DNA of 64,000 nt, taken from assembly GCA_018697195.1 (NCBI GenBank), contig CM031879.1, forward strand, positions 42,147,378-42,211,377, in the 5' to 3' direction. Shown here piece after piece: positions 52,523-64,000 of this stretch (its first letter is position 1; the number at the start of each line of letters is the position of its first letter). The notes below the pieces were generated by a model. It was not told the DNA's origin, did no database searches, and saw only the letters and a list, made by a program, of their open reading frames with translations. The position numbers and the translations under genes are program-made. The stretch comes from Certhia americana (lineage: Eukaryota; Chordata; Aves; Passeriformes; Certhiidae).

Positions 52523-53105
52523 AAATAGATCACTCTTTCCTGTTCCCTTTTGTGCTATTTCAGTGGGGATATAGGGTGACAATGTTCTTGCAAACAGACG
52601 GGCCTGCAGTGAGTTCAACAAGGTTTTCAATTTCACTGAGGGAGCAAGACTTGGTTTAACTTATTTTCTGGACTATGTAGCAGCCTTTTAACTGCTGTTT
52701 CATGCTAGTTCCCTGATATTACAGCGAGAAATGAGACTAATCACCATTACTAATTTAACAATTTTACAACAGTTATTGCAAGTGGCTAACTTAACATTTG
52801 TTAAAGTTTCAGCACATACAGTTTCTTGCTAGGATAGATGACTACCACTTTGGTCTGCCTTTGAAAAAGGCCCTAAGTGGAAGTAGCAGGAATGTAGTGC
52901 CTGTGAGGGTTTCTGCTGTTATTATTTAATGGGTGTAGGTTTCTGCAGGCAGGCCCTATGTGCGTATGCTGTGTCATAGGTGGGGAGTTCTCAGGGAAGA
53001 CACGCAGTAGAAAAGTGACCAGAAGCAGGCAAGAGCCAGGTAAACTGAGCAAGAAGCAGCTTAAAAAACAAGACAACTTCTAAGTTGTCTGTGTTTGTCT
53101 CTGCT

Positions 53106-53111
53106 AATAAA
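53106..53111 (+). promoter_or_regulatory. CRADD: poly(A) signal AATAAA, likely main CRADD site
   Basis: This is the first canonical AATAAA after the stop codon. It is followed by a GT-rich stretch (GACTGTCTGGTGCC and then CTGTGCTCTGT), as expected of a cleavage-stimulating element. Confidence 0.65.
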
Positions 53112-53130
53112 CTGGGAGACTGTCTGGTGC

Positions 53131-53925
53131 CTACTGAGTCTTGAACTGTGCTCTGTATCCAGGCAATCTTGTTTCATAGTGAGGTCAAACATCCATAGGC
53201 ACATTGCTCTGACCACTGCACACCCAGCAGGGTTGTGAATTTTTCAGGTCCTTTCTGGTCAGATGAACTTCCCACTGCTCTCCCTCCAGCTTCCCTCCAG
53301 CCATCCACTAGGCTTACTTACTTTCTGCCAGCTTTCCTGCACTTAGTGGGGGCAGCTTTGACACTGCTATCCTCAGTTCTTTGCCAGTGTAATTGTACCA
53401 CAAATGAAGAAAAATAGTAAAGCTTTTGCTCTTCTCCTCCCCTTTTTTTCATGGAGATTTTATTCCTGATGGAAAAAAATACTGAAATTTTTGCTGACCA
53501 GACAAGTGGGTATCAATCTGCAGGACACCCAAAGGGATGAGGACTTTGAAGCAATTCTGACAGTGAGATTGACAGGAACATGGTTTGCATATTAGGGAAG
53601 AGCGGCAAAACAGTCTTCCTGGAAGCAGTTTGGAAGAAAAAATACTAGAGATGGTTGACAGGAGAAACTACTGGAAATGTGATTTAGAGGAAGAAGTTGA
53701 CTCCCAGTGTCCTAAATGTGAGTACCTTATCTTGTTCTGAACCAATATGGACCAAGTCTGAACACAGACTGGTCTTCAAGGCAGTTCATCCCCAGTTAAC
53801 CCAGAATGCGCCCAGTGCTCCAAGGAGGGAACCAGTGTGGGTGGTAAAGCAATGTAATGGGCACACTTCACAGGACCCTGGTACCTCTGGATGAACTTTG
53901 CATTTCATGTTCTTCATTTCATGAA
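53131..53925. other. Intergenic, downstream of CRADD
   Basis: No gene or repeat was recognised between the inferred CRADD cleavage zone and the CR1 at 53926. A longer CRADD 3' UTR could extend here. Confidence 0.55.
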
Positions 53926-54520
53926 AGCATAGGATGGTTTGGGTTAAAAAGGACCTCCAAGATCATCTAGCTCCAACACATCTGCCATGGGCACCTTTCA
54001 GTATATCAATGTGCTCAAAGCCCCATCCAGCCTGGCCTTGAACACTTCCAGGAATGAGGCATTCAATGTCACTGGGAAATCTGTTCCAGTGCCTCATCAC
54101 CCTCACAGTTAAGGATTTCTCCCTATTATTTAATCTAAACCTACCCTCATCCAGTTTGAAGCCACTCCTCCTTGTCCTATTACTACATTTCCTTGTAAAA
54201 AGTCCCTCTCCAGCTTTCTTGTAGGCCCCTTTAAGGTGCTAGAAAGTCTCCCCATAGCCTTCTCTTCTCCAGACTGAGCAGTCCCACTTATCTCAGCCTT
54301 TCCTCATAGGAGATGTGTTCCAGCCCTCTGGTCCTCTTGATGGGACTTTTCTGGACTCACTCCAGCACTTCTATGTCCTTCCTGTGTATGGACTCCAGAG
54401 CTGTTAATGTTAGCAGCACTCCATGTGGGGTCTTACAAGAGTGGAGAAGAGGTAGAGAATCACCTCCCTCAACCTGCTGGCCATGCTTTCTTTGATGCAG
54501 CCCAAGATATGGTTGGCCAA
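53926..54520 (-). mobile_element. CR1 LINE 3' fragment, intergenic
   Basis: Reverse-complement CR1 begins near AAGCATAGGATGGTTTGGGT, then has AAGCCCCATCCAGCCTGGCC, CAGTGCCTCATCACCCTCAC, CCTCCTTGTCCTATTACTAC, GCAGTCCCACTTATCTCAGC and CAGCCCAAGATATGGTTGGC. It is well preserved over about 600 bases and lies about 0.8 kb past the CRADD poly(A) signal. Confidence 0.94.
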
Positions 54521-57500
54521 TGTCAGGTTATCCATAACTAATATAGAGTCTTTTTAATGGTTAAGCAAGCAAGCCTCAATAGATATGAAATTTCATTCCA
54601 AATAAGGCTTTCTTTCAAGCCAGGTATCTGTCTGAGTGGGCCACTGGAAACCTGATGGGTGAGTATCATATCAGGTAATTTCTCCAGCTTCTTTAGGTGG
54701 GCTAAATGGTACAACCCTTGCACCTGGTTCTAAAATTACAGAAGCCACAGCTAGACAAGGATTATAAAGCCTGGCCTCTCGAATCATCGAGCAAAGCATA
54801 TAATTCATAATTTACAGTTGCTTTCACATTCCCAGGGTGTAAATGAATGCTCTAATACTTCAGCTGCAAATAATGAAGTGAGAGGTTTACTTGTTTTATA
54901 AGACTGTTTCCATTGCTGTTGTTTTTAAATTCATGGAAATGTTCCTATTAGGCTCTTCATTTTTATTAAAGCTTGTTTTTGCACTACACAAATGCAGGGA
55001 TACATTTAAATGACAGTAGTATTCCTTTAACCCAGTGGATTTTCCATCCACTTAAAAATATTTTTCTTCTGTATGTAATGCTTTACTTTGCACAAGGATG
55101 CAATTAAGACAATTTAATTCTTCAGATGTATAGTAAGGCCTCTTATTCTCTCCTAGAGCACTCAGAAGATCTTAAGATGTTTATCTTTTTCTGCTAATTT
55201 AAGAGCAAATGTTATTTATTTAAATCTCATGGCCAAGCCTGCATCTTGAGTGTTGTTCAGAACTGAGACAATTCAGTGAGTTTCCCCATCTCTCCCTTTG
55301 CCTCAAACTCCCTTGTGCCAAAGTTTGGGGGATGATAGGAGACTTGCACAGGGGCTCCTGTCCTCCCTGCCCACAGTGCTTCCAGGACTGGTGCAGGGGA
55401 CAGGCTGACTTCCAGGGGAACCCCAGTTCCACCACTTGTGGTGAGCTGCACAGCCACTTTGGGCTTTGGGATGGAGCATGAGTTTGGCAAAGGTGAGCCA
55501 GCAGAAACTTAACCAATGTAAAAAAACCCTCAATAGTGAAACTTTTATTATTGGTATCTACTTATTTGTGGCAGAGTTTAGGAGCTCCAAGACAGGAAAG
55601 CATAAATGTCGCCACTGCTAGAGCACTGAAACGGAAACACTGCCACTGAAACAGATGGCATAACTTCCAGTCCTTGGAAGAAGTCATCATTGATTGTCTT
55701 CCTTGGTCTCCAAAGGAGACTCTGACATCCCATTTAACATTTCTAAGTGGTAAATAAGCTCTATAAAACTGTTTTACACTCTGTCAGTACAGGTGGACTC
55801 TTAGCACGGCAATAGGCAAAACCTAAGAGCACTAATTCTCACCGTCATAAGCTGTATGAATGACCACAAAGGAAAGATCTTCTCAGGGTAAAAGATGTCA
55901 GACTGCTAGCATTTAAGGATGGCTGGAGTATAAAATTAAAATGCAGTCATCTGTGAGCCACTTCTCCCAGATATAGTGGGGGAAATTTCCATCTGGAGCC
56001 GTATTTTATGACAGTCGTTGATCTATGGAATAAAACATTTTGCAAAAGTCTGGAAAAATAAACCATGTCATATTATATTCAAAGAAAATAAAAGGCATGC
56101 TCATCTCATGCTAAATGTGGTCATGCTGCCTATTTTGTTTCTTATTGGAAATGAAAACAGTCTCTGAGAGCTAATCTGTTTATAAGCTTCCATATTCTCC
56201 ATTGACATAGACCAATGTCAAGACATAGTAGAAGTAGAGCTAAAAGGACAGTTGATTAAACCTTTGTCTGTTTACAGTGAATATTCAAAATCTTAGTCCA
56301 AATTTCACTAAATGAAAGGAACTTTAACTTTCAAGGTGTCTTACTGTCACCTAAGATCTAAAGATCTAAAAATAATCCAGTGATTTGACTTTTTTTCCCC
56401 TGAATGCAATGTCTTTTTTTAACTGATGACCTGAGAAAAATGAGCATTTGCCAGAAACTAAAGTAAGCAGATTAGAAAATTAATATATGTTTTAGCAGAA
56501 TTAATTTCTGAACCTAGCATTTTAGTTGTGAAAAAAGATTAATTGCAATTTCCCTTTGAAACTGGTGGGTAGAGCTGATGGTGGCACAGAAAGATTCCTG
56601 TCTCTTTTGCAGGAAGAGACTACATTAAAACATCTGTATGTGATACGGGTACAATTTCTGAAGTCAATGTCTGGTCCAAGCCCCAACAGCAAAGAGACAA
56701 AAAGTCTCTTATTAACTTCAGTGTGCTTTGGATAAGGCCTTCTTTAATTGGAACCTGCTGAAGCATGGTACTTTTACTATCTCCTTTTGAAAAAGCAGTC
56801 TTTTTGGATTTGAAGCAATCAAAAGGAAAGAGTTTTTTGTGGATGTAGTAAGCATTCTAGGCTATGGGGTCCTCTTTTCACTGCTGCAAGTACTGCTTTG
56901 CACTATTCACTTCAAAGTAAGTGCCATGAAAAAGGGGGAAAAACAAACAAACAAACAAACAAGAAAGACTAGAAATGTGGAGCCATTCAGCAAAGGATAT
57001 TGGTAAGCTTCCAAAACCAAGATAATTTTGAGTTTTGGAATGAGAATAATCCCATCAACCTGGGATTTGATGGCTCAGGAGACCATTAATACATTCATGG
57101 TCTTTTCCCCCTTGAGATCAAGGTTGCAAAGCCACTAGCTGGCCCAAAAGAAGCATGATGGAATAGAAATGTATGGAGTTTCTTTCTTCTTTTACAGCTT
57201 TCACATCTGACTCACTCAGAACCATCCCTTGCTATCAGACTTGGGAAAGGGCAGGCAGGATCAAATGAGCCAAGTACTTGAACTGGCCTCAGGCCATGAG
57301 TTGGACAAACCCATTAGACCCTGGGGCAGAGGAAGACTAGGTACTGTGCTTTGCTATGGCTGCTGAGATTTGTGCAGAGAGGCCACTGGGCTCTCAGGAT
57401 GACAGCCAGACCTTCACCACACCAGCAACAAGTTCATTCACATGGAGAAGATGCACTGAGACCTCCTTAACTGCTCCTTGCAGCATATGCTTAAAGGCTG

Positions 57501-60455
57501 TTTCACTGACTGGTGAGTTATTTCTCATGAGGGCTGTCCTGAGAAATGTGTGCCTAGGCACAAGATTTAACTGCCAAGGTCCTGTTTCTGCATGACAGAG
57601 CCACCTCCACAAACAGGTTTAGGACAGGTTGGGACAACACCTTAGCTGAGAGCACTGCTCACACTTAGTGCCCATCAGCAGTGTTCCTAGATGAAGATGT
57701 ATTTCTAGAGTCAGGCTTAAATTTTGATTAACAATATCTCTTTTTTTCTTAAATTCAGAACTGGTCCAACACTTCTCTGGTTTGGGTTCTGTGCTGGTAG
57801 AGGGAATTTTTCCCTGCCATTGGGATTCTTACATTTGGTCATTTGGCAGCTGTTAAGTAAGCCTGCCCAGTGGCGTGCAGGTGTGGGTCTCAAATATTAC
57901 CCTTTCTGACTTTGAAAATGTGCAATCATTCTACTACCTGCGACTTCTGCATGTCACTGTTCACTGTGTTTTCAATTATTAGCTATTTTTATTGTTATTT
58001 ATTATACTTGTCTATCTTTGCACCACAAATTTTGGGTTATCTTGAAGAGACTGACTCAGTTCTCCTTGCAAACTAGAGTGGGGTGTTTTGGGGTTTTCTT
58101 ATGTGTACACTGAACACCATTCTCTAGGAAGCAGGCATGCAGAGATTCTTACAATATTTATTTTGATTTTTTAGTGATACTCACTCCATCAGGAGGGTGA
58201 ACCTTCCCAATTTCACCTTGTGAACTCCAGGAAGGGGCTGGGAGTGTTTTCAGTTGGTTGAGACCAGTCAGGATGAGCCAACAACCACATCTGCCACCAT
58301 GGCACCTTAACAGGAGTAGTGCTGCAGACTTATTGCACAGTCATTGCTCTTGAAAGCCCAACAGGCACACAGCACCCCTGTAAAAAAAAAAAAGAAGGAT
58401 ATAAAGACAGACTAGCAGGAAAACATAGCATTTAATTTAATTATCTAGAGCAGGCACACTTCGGTGAAACTGCCTTTTATGAGGTAGTTTTATTTTTATG
58501 GACATATTTGATAGGCTTTGTTTAAGTAAGAAAGCAATTGAGTAACTAGAGCATGTGGAGACTTCTGATAAGGATCCGTCTTTCAGGTTATTAAACAAAC
58601 TGCATAGCAAGTGCTCAATTATTCTTCGAAATGCTTAAGCAACACCTTTTGTTCAGATTCCCATCTAGAATTACCTCCCAGTAAGTTGCCTCCCAGTAAT
58701 TTCCAAGAAGCAGCATGCGAACAGCACACACCCCTGTTCTGGATAATAAAGACTTCTGAGAAAAATCTCAGGATTAATAAACAAGCCAAAAAAGAGACCT
58801 GGGAAACCAAACCTTCTGCAGGAATTTTACTTGCCTCTCACTGGGCTCTCTGTGGCATTGGGTCTGATGTCTGCATGTGAAATGAGCCTCAATAATTACA
58901 TATTCTTGCTCTCCATTTCTGGTCCTGACTTTGCAACATTTGAGAAACCACTTCAGACTGCAGCTTGCAGAGCGATGCAGACTTTTGGTGAGCAAAGTTC
59001 AATGAAGGCACAGTGAGTCTGAGATTGTGTGCACTTAGGGCTGCTGACGAAGCACACAGCCATTGCATGGCAAGCAGGGGGAGCCCCAAAAACCTCTGCA
59101 GAGCAGAGAGAGCTCTGAGGAGCATGGGTGTGCTTCTCAGTCATGCTACAAAGCATGTCAACATGGTCCTTGAAGAGGCAGCCACAGGCTCATGTCCTTG
59201 TGATATGCTTAGGTTTTCTCACCCACCACCAAATATGCGGATCCCACAGAACTCTGAAAAAAGGAAATCCACTAAACCCTGAAACTCGTTGTCTAAAGCA
59301 AGAGCCACATAATATCAACAGGCAAGAGTAATAACAAAGATCTGGAGAAAATCACAGTGGAAATGAAGTCCTGAGTCTGGCTGACCAGCTGGCTGTGAGT
59401 TTGAGGTCTGTGATTTCTCTGTTTCATCTGAGGACTGGGCTGTCTGTGACGAGTTGTTGGTTTCCCTGCTTCCATGTCAGCTTGGGCCTCTGGTGAGTCA
59501 GCTGTTGTGCATCTGGTAAAGCCAGGGGATAGCAAGCAGGTCAGGGAAGGACGTGTGTGCATAAGCCTGGAGAGGACAGGAATAAAGGGGATCAAGAGAG
59601 GGAATATGCTTCAGTGCTCCCAGAGAGCTTTCTCCCTGTGCTGCTCCAGGTCCCTGCCTGCTAGTCCCCTGTCCTTATATGCCAGCGCATGCCACAGAAA
59701 GTGGGATTTTTCTTTCTCTTTTTTTCTCTTCTGAGGCAGACACTACCAACACATCAGATTTAATTCTGAAATCCAGCTGACAGAACGGCTCTGGGTTTAA
59801 CATGCTTTCCTAGAAGGGACATTGCTCACAGGGCACCCAGCTGCGATTTCCAAAAGCTAATCCCACAAGGCATGCATCCTGGCAAGGTGACAAGCCATGA
59901 GTGACTGAAGCAAAGCCATCCCCCAAGAGAAGCACCAGTAGGCACTTGGCCAAGCACAGCCAACAACAGCAAACGCTTCTGACTGCGGCCGCCACTCACC
60001 CAGCGGTGGCCGAGAGGTGCAGAGCCACCAGTGTCCTACCACACAGGGGACAGGAGTGCTCTGCCAGTACCAGGACATGCACCATGCAGGGCTGGTCAGT
60101 GAGGCTTGGCCATCCCATTCAAGTCTTCCTCATGGTTTTCAGGCCATGGGTTGGGGACAGGTCTAAATGCTCAAGCTATTGGGTGCAGTTCTGGTAGGGC
60201 TAAGGGTTGTCATGGGAGGTCAGGCCCCACTGTCTGGAGAAACCTTCTTAATCTGAAGGTTTCTGTGAGGGGCTTGCCCAGCTGTGGTATGGTATGGGCC
60301 TGTGAGTCAGAACACAGCCTTGCTTCAAGACACTGGCAACCAAAATAGCTGGTTCCTTGGGAACCAATTTAACTCAAGAAAGCATCACCTGCTTCAAAAT
60401 CTCTCTCAACTGTCCCATCTTAGAAATGCAGTTTGTTCCCTGAAGTTTTATAAAA
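54521..60455. other. Intergenic, no gene recognised
   Basis: AT-rich to about 57000, then GC-richer from about 57100 to 60450, with a small CpG-richer spot near 59980-60010. Open frames here are short, overlapping and lack known domains. No PLXNC1 exon was recognised. Confidence 0.6.
56938..56962. repeat. (AAAC)n microsatellite
   Basis: About six AAAC units. Similar short runs occur at 22415-22431 and 36996-37013, and as TTTG at 29638-29656. Confidence 0.9.
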
Positions 60456-60620
60456 TCATAGAATCATGGAATAGTTTAGGTTGGAAGAGACCTTTAAAGA
60501 TCATCTGGTCCAGCCCATTGCAATCAGCTAGGAAACTAGACCAACTTGTCCAGGGACCTGTCTAACCTGGCCTTGAATGGATTGAGGCATCTTCCTCCTC
60601 CCTGGGCAACCCATTCCAAA
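60456..60620 (-). mobile_element. Short CR1 LINE 3' fragment
   Basis: TCATAGAATCATGGAATAGT and GGTTGGAAGAGACCTTTAAA are followed by AACCTGGCCTTGAATGGATT and CTGGGCAACCCATTCCAAAC. This is the reverse complement of the last 165 or so bases of a CR1 copy. Confidence 0.92.
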
Positions 60621-63600
60621 CTTGGAAGAGGGTAAGGGATGAGTGCTAGCCCAGTAGAGAGGCCTGTGTTCCTGCTCATTCGTCATGGCACATCATTGCT
60701 GTATGCCCAAGCTGTGCCTGATGCATGGCCAGTACCTCTGTGCCTCACCACCATGGACAGTGTGGGTTTGTGTAGACCCTCAGGGTGGACCACAGTGGCT
60801 CATACTTCTGATAAGCCCTGCAGAAATCCAACAACAGTTGAGTTTAAGCCATCCATGCAGTGGTGTATGCCACTTCCCCAGCAGGCATTTCTCAGATAAC
60901 GGCATGGTGTTCTACAGGAGCGTGTTGGTGAACACTTACATTTTTAAGGGCTATTACAGCAACAAAGCAGGAGTGCTGCACAATAGCAAGCCAGAAGTGC
61001 AGCTGATCAGAGGCAAATGCCACATTCAATGCTGTGACCTCTCCTGGGAGCATAAGCTTAGTAGGAGAAAGAGGAAAAGAAGAATGAAATCGTTTGACAG
61101 TGGCTATAACTAACATGGTAGGAAAAATCCAGACCTAATGTATAAGAGATGATCATATGGCATAACAGAATTGCTCATCTGTTAAGCATTACTAAATGCT
61201 TACTATACTAAGCATTGCTGATCTCCAGGAAATGTACCTAGGTGAAGCTGAAGATTTCTAAATCTAAAACTGATGGCATAAATCAAACTCTCTTTAGGCT
61301 CCTGCAATAAGAGGAGAAAAGGAAATTGCTTTTCAGCCCAGAAAGCACGCTCCTGGTAACTGATAAACTGGCTGTGACTCTCCGCAGAAGGCATGATGAA
61401 TAGTGAGAAAGCAAATATCAGAACTGTAACAAGCCTCCAAAATGACACAGGGAATGACAGCAGGTGCTGCTGGAGAAATTTGGTTGCAGGAGATCCCTGT
61501 GGGAGGGAGGGCAGTGAGTGGGAGGGGGAACTGCACTGTATATGTAAGGGACCAGAGAGTACCTAGTTTGGAACTGCTTATCATCCAGGGGCTTTCCTGG
61601 GTCACTGTAGCTGCTTAATCCTGGAGCCAGAAAAGATACATGCAGAAACGCGAAGGTACTGACACATTTGCACTGTGCCAGCCAAAAGATGAGCTGCAGC
61701 CTTACTGAGGTTGTGCATGAGGAGGATGTGAGCCTGAAGAAAAACCCTACAAGATGGAGACCTGACATCATCCCTTCACCAGCTTCACTGACTTTCACCA
61801 CCTAATGGTCAGGCATGTCTCCTACACTTCTCCTATGGGCAGCAGAATGAAGGTGGGTCCTGTTGGCAGGCAGTTCAGCCCACCTGTCAGGTAGAAGTTT
61901 GTGACATCTTCTAGAAAGATCTCTTTTCCACTGACTGTTGAAGGAATATAAATGACTAGCTTTGGCCAAACATTTAGTGTTATAAAGCCAAAGGATTCAT
62001 CAAACTTTAGACATCTCCCATAGTGACACCTACATCAGAGCTGATCCCTATCACATCCTTTTACAGTTAAAGGAGAGAAGACAATGCCTTTTGTGTGCAA
62101 TTGATCTACCTTTTCTTATGCTTTTTTTCTAGGATGAGATGAATTCACACCCCAGTGACTATAATTGATGCCTGGATCAGCCATAGGTGTGTACATTAAT
62201 TGAGATCACATCCCTTGTGTCAAATTAAATCAATCCCCTCCGCCAAAGTACAGATTTTTGAGACAAGGTCTTTTCAGCTTCTGATGCTTCTGGCTGCCAA
62301 TGCTGGTGGCTGCTGCAGTAATTCTGCCATCTCATCAGCTGTGGACATCCTGACAAGGTGAATTTCAGGGAGGCCTTTCTGGGAGTAATAAAGGGTTCAT
62401 GTATCCAATAAAAGGAAATTGAAACTTGGTAGACAAGCTTCCTTGGAAAAATACCTACTCTGTTTGTCTAAACAGTTCATGCACAGCAAGAGGGATTCTG
62501 GAACAAAATGCAGCCTTGTAATCGAGTTATAGTCCCAGCTGTGTGAATACACAGAGTGGATCCCTGCTATAAAAATAGATCTTTTGTGGGAAACCAGCAA
62601 AGATGAGGGTGCCCAACAAAGGCGATAAAAATGCCCAGCAGTAGATCATATATGTTACCTTGACCAAGGTACTTGACTGTCTGCTTTGGAGCACTCCTGA
62701 GCAAATATGTTTCATTTTGTGCCTTGTGAGAGGCTCAGTTGCTTGGCTTCACCCCACAACCCCCACCACCCCCTATACCCTTTGCTGCTAGAATTTTAAA
62801 ACTTTGAATTTGGAATAGGCTTGCCTTTCCTCATGTCTGTATGTCTCACCTCAGTGCCATTAAAAGTCATGACACATAACAGAGAAACAGCTGTGCAGGA
62901 AACTTCAGGCATCTGTTTAATATTAATTGCATGTATTCCTAAAAAGTCATAGCATGTTTTTAAAATTTCACTGCACATCTGGTGTGTCACTGCTAAGGGT
63001 TTTTTTTTAATAGGTTTTATCTGTGAGTCACTGAGAACTATCAGCCACAAGCTGGCCAGATACAGAGGAGATGCACAGGCAAGTAAAATGGAAGAGATGT
63101 TTCTAAATAGCTTCTAAAAATCCACAGCTCTGAACAAAATGATGACGCAACACTGACTGTTAGCTGCCCATCAGCAGACACCAAGCTATAGGGAATCTAG
63201 GTTTAGGAAAGAATATTCTATTAACAAACACTGTATGGTTTAAAAGATACAGCTTCCATGTGAATTCTGTCCCAGACTGTAGGCTAGGATTTCTTTTTCA
63301 GCTAGAGGACAATCAATTCTCCTGCAGTTACTCAAAACCCCTCAACCTGACCCCTTCTATTACACCCCTTCCCCTCTCTTACCCTGACCTACTTGCATTT
63401 AGCCATAAATGGCTTTTCCTGCTGACTCAGCAAGTCTTGCATAAAGAAAAGTGGTCTCTACAGGATCAGGTGAAAGCTGTGTTCTTCAGCTGTACACAGC
63501 TCTGCAAAGCCTTCTCTTCTAGGAGGCCCTGCCACTGCTCAACACTGCACTAGAATGGAGGACCATGGAATCGCAGCCTCCACTGCCCGGGTAGGAATCC

Positions 63601-64000
63601 CCAGACCCCGAGGAAGGCATGGCAGCTGGTCCTGCTGGCATCCATGAGCTCCTGAAAATTTCGCAATCTTTCAGAAGCTTTTTAAGAATTAATGAATGAA
63701 TGCATGCTTGATAAAAGACTTTTGCGTATTTTTCTGTATGGTCACCCTCTAGGAGGCAAGGGCCCCAAAAAGTGCTGCTTTGAACGACTCTTTTATTTTA
63801 GAGATCTTTATCTTTTTTTCAAGAGCTCCTCTTGCATACTGCTCATGACAGGGCGTTTCTCACTGTCAGCTGTTTGAAATACTTGCTGAGTGGTGACAAC
63901 CAGTAATTAAGTCAGTAACAAATGATGATTTGAAAGTTTTATCAATGCCTCTAAAAAAGCACTAGAAAGCATAAATTTGGAAAGAAAACAGCTTTGCCAA
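60621..64000. other. Intergenic, no gene recognised
   Basis: Only a short inverted repeat at 61183 and low-complexity C-rich spots (about 62750-62772) stand out. No coding exon was supported. Confidence 0.6.
61183..61202. repeat. Short inverted repeat TAAGCATT/AATGCTTA
   Basis: Eight-base perfect arms flank ACTA. A further CTAAGCATTG follows at about 61208. Confidence 0.8.

Larger units (their letters stand above)
52318..53130 (+). other. CRADD: CRADD 3' untranslated region
   Basis: This is the sequence from the stop codon to the first canonical AATAAA downstream plus the likely cleavage zone, about 0.8 kb. It is AT-rich and holds no recognisable transposable element, in contrast to the CR1 copy that begins about 800 bases further on. 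The end point is inferred from the poly(A) signal and not from transcript data. Confidence 0.65.

Noticed and set aside
59810..59995. Minus-strand 61-codon frame resembling a signal peptide with many Cys
   Set aside because: It starts with GTG, not ATG, and has no splice or transcript evidence. Overlapping frames on both strands suggest chance.
53131..64000. Exons of the next gene (PLXNC1 expected by synteny)
   Set aside because: No sema, PSI, IPT or plexin cytoplasmic-domain sequence is recognised in any open frame.
1..64000. Bacterial-type operons, CRISPR arrays, tRNA or rRNA genes
   Set aside because: The sequence is vertebrate intron and intergenic DNA. No regularly spaced repeats with unique spacers and no tRNA-like A and B boxes with cloverleaf were recognised.

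Overview
This is a window of vertebrate nuclear DNA, almost certainly from a bird. It is AT-rich, CpG-poor and nearly free of coding sequence. It carries seven CR1 LINE insertions with the typical avian 3' end, whose reverse-complement copies open with a 'catagaatcatagaat'-like string. It also carries an avian ERVL-type LTR with TGTCC...CAACA ends. The LTR types suggest Neoaves, perhaps a songbird, but I cannot place the species.

Only one coding exon is convincing. At 52022-52317 (+) lies the last coding exon of CRADD (RAIDD), encoding the C-terminal death domain, with a clear splice acceptor before it and a stop codon followed by a 3' UTR. In mammals the CARD-coding exon is separated from this exon by a very large intron, so bases 1-52021 are best read as the 3' part of that intron. 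The bases after about 53130 are then intergenic DNA on the side where PLXNC1 lies in other vertebrates. Neither the CARD exon nor any PLXNC1 exon is in the window.

Layout: 1-52021, CRADD intron with a sense-strand solo LTR (3415-3862), CR1 copies at 5432, 10040, 18465, 23650 and 31728 (the 23650 copy split by an ERVL LTR), a GGGAA satellite containing a 100-N assembly gap (39878-40170), a TG/CA tract, and several short tandem and inverted repeats. 52022-53130, terminal exon and 3' UTR. 53131-64000, intergenic, with two CR1 fragments (53926 and 60456).

I found no new gene system. The points most worth a second look are the sense-strand LTR with its own TATA box and poly(A) signal inside the intron, the gapped and potentially quadruplex-forming GGGAA array, a fold-back palindrome inside a CR1 copy, and the LTR nested in a CR1. 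Other open frames are short, often lack an ATG start, lack recognisable domains, and are treated as chance.
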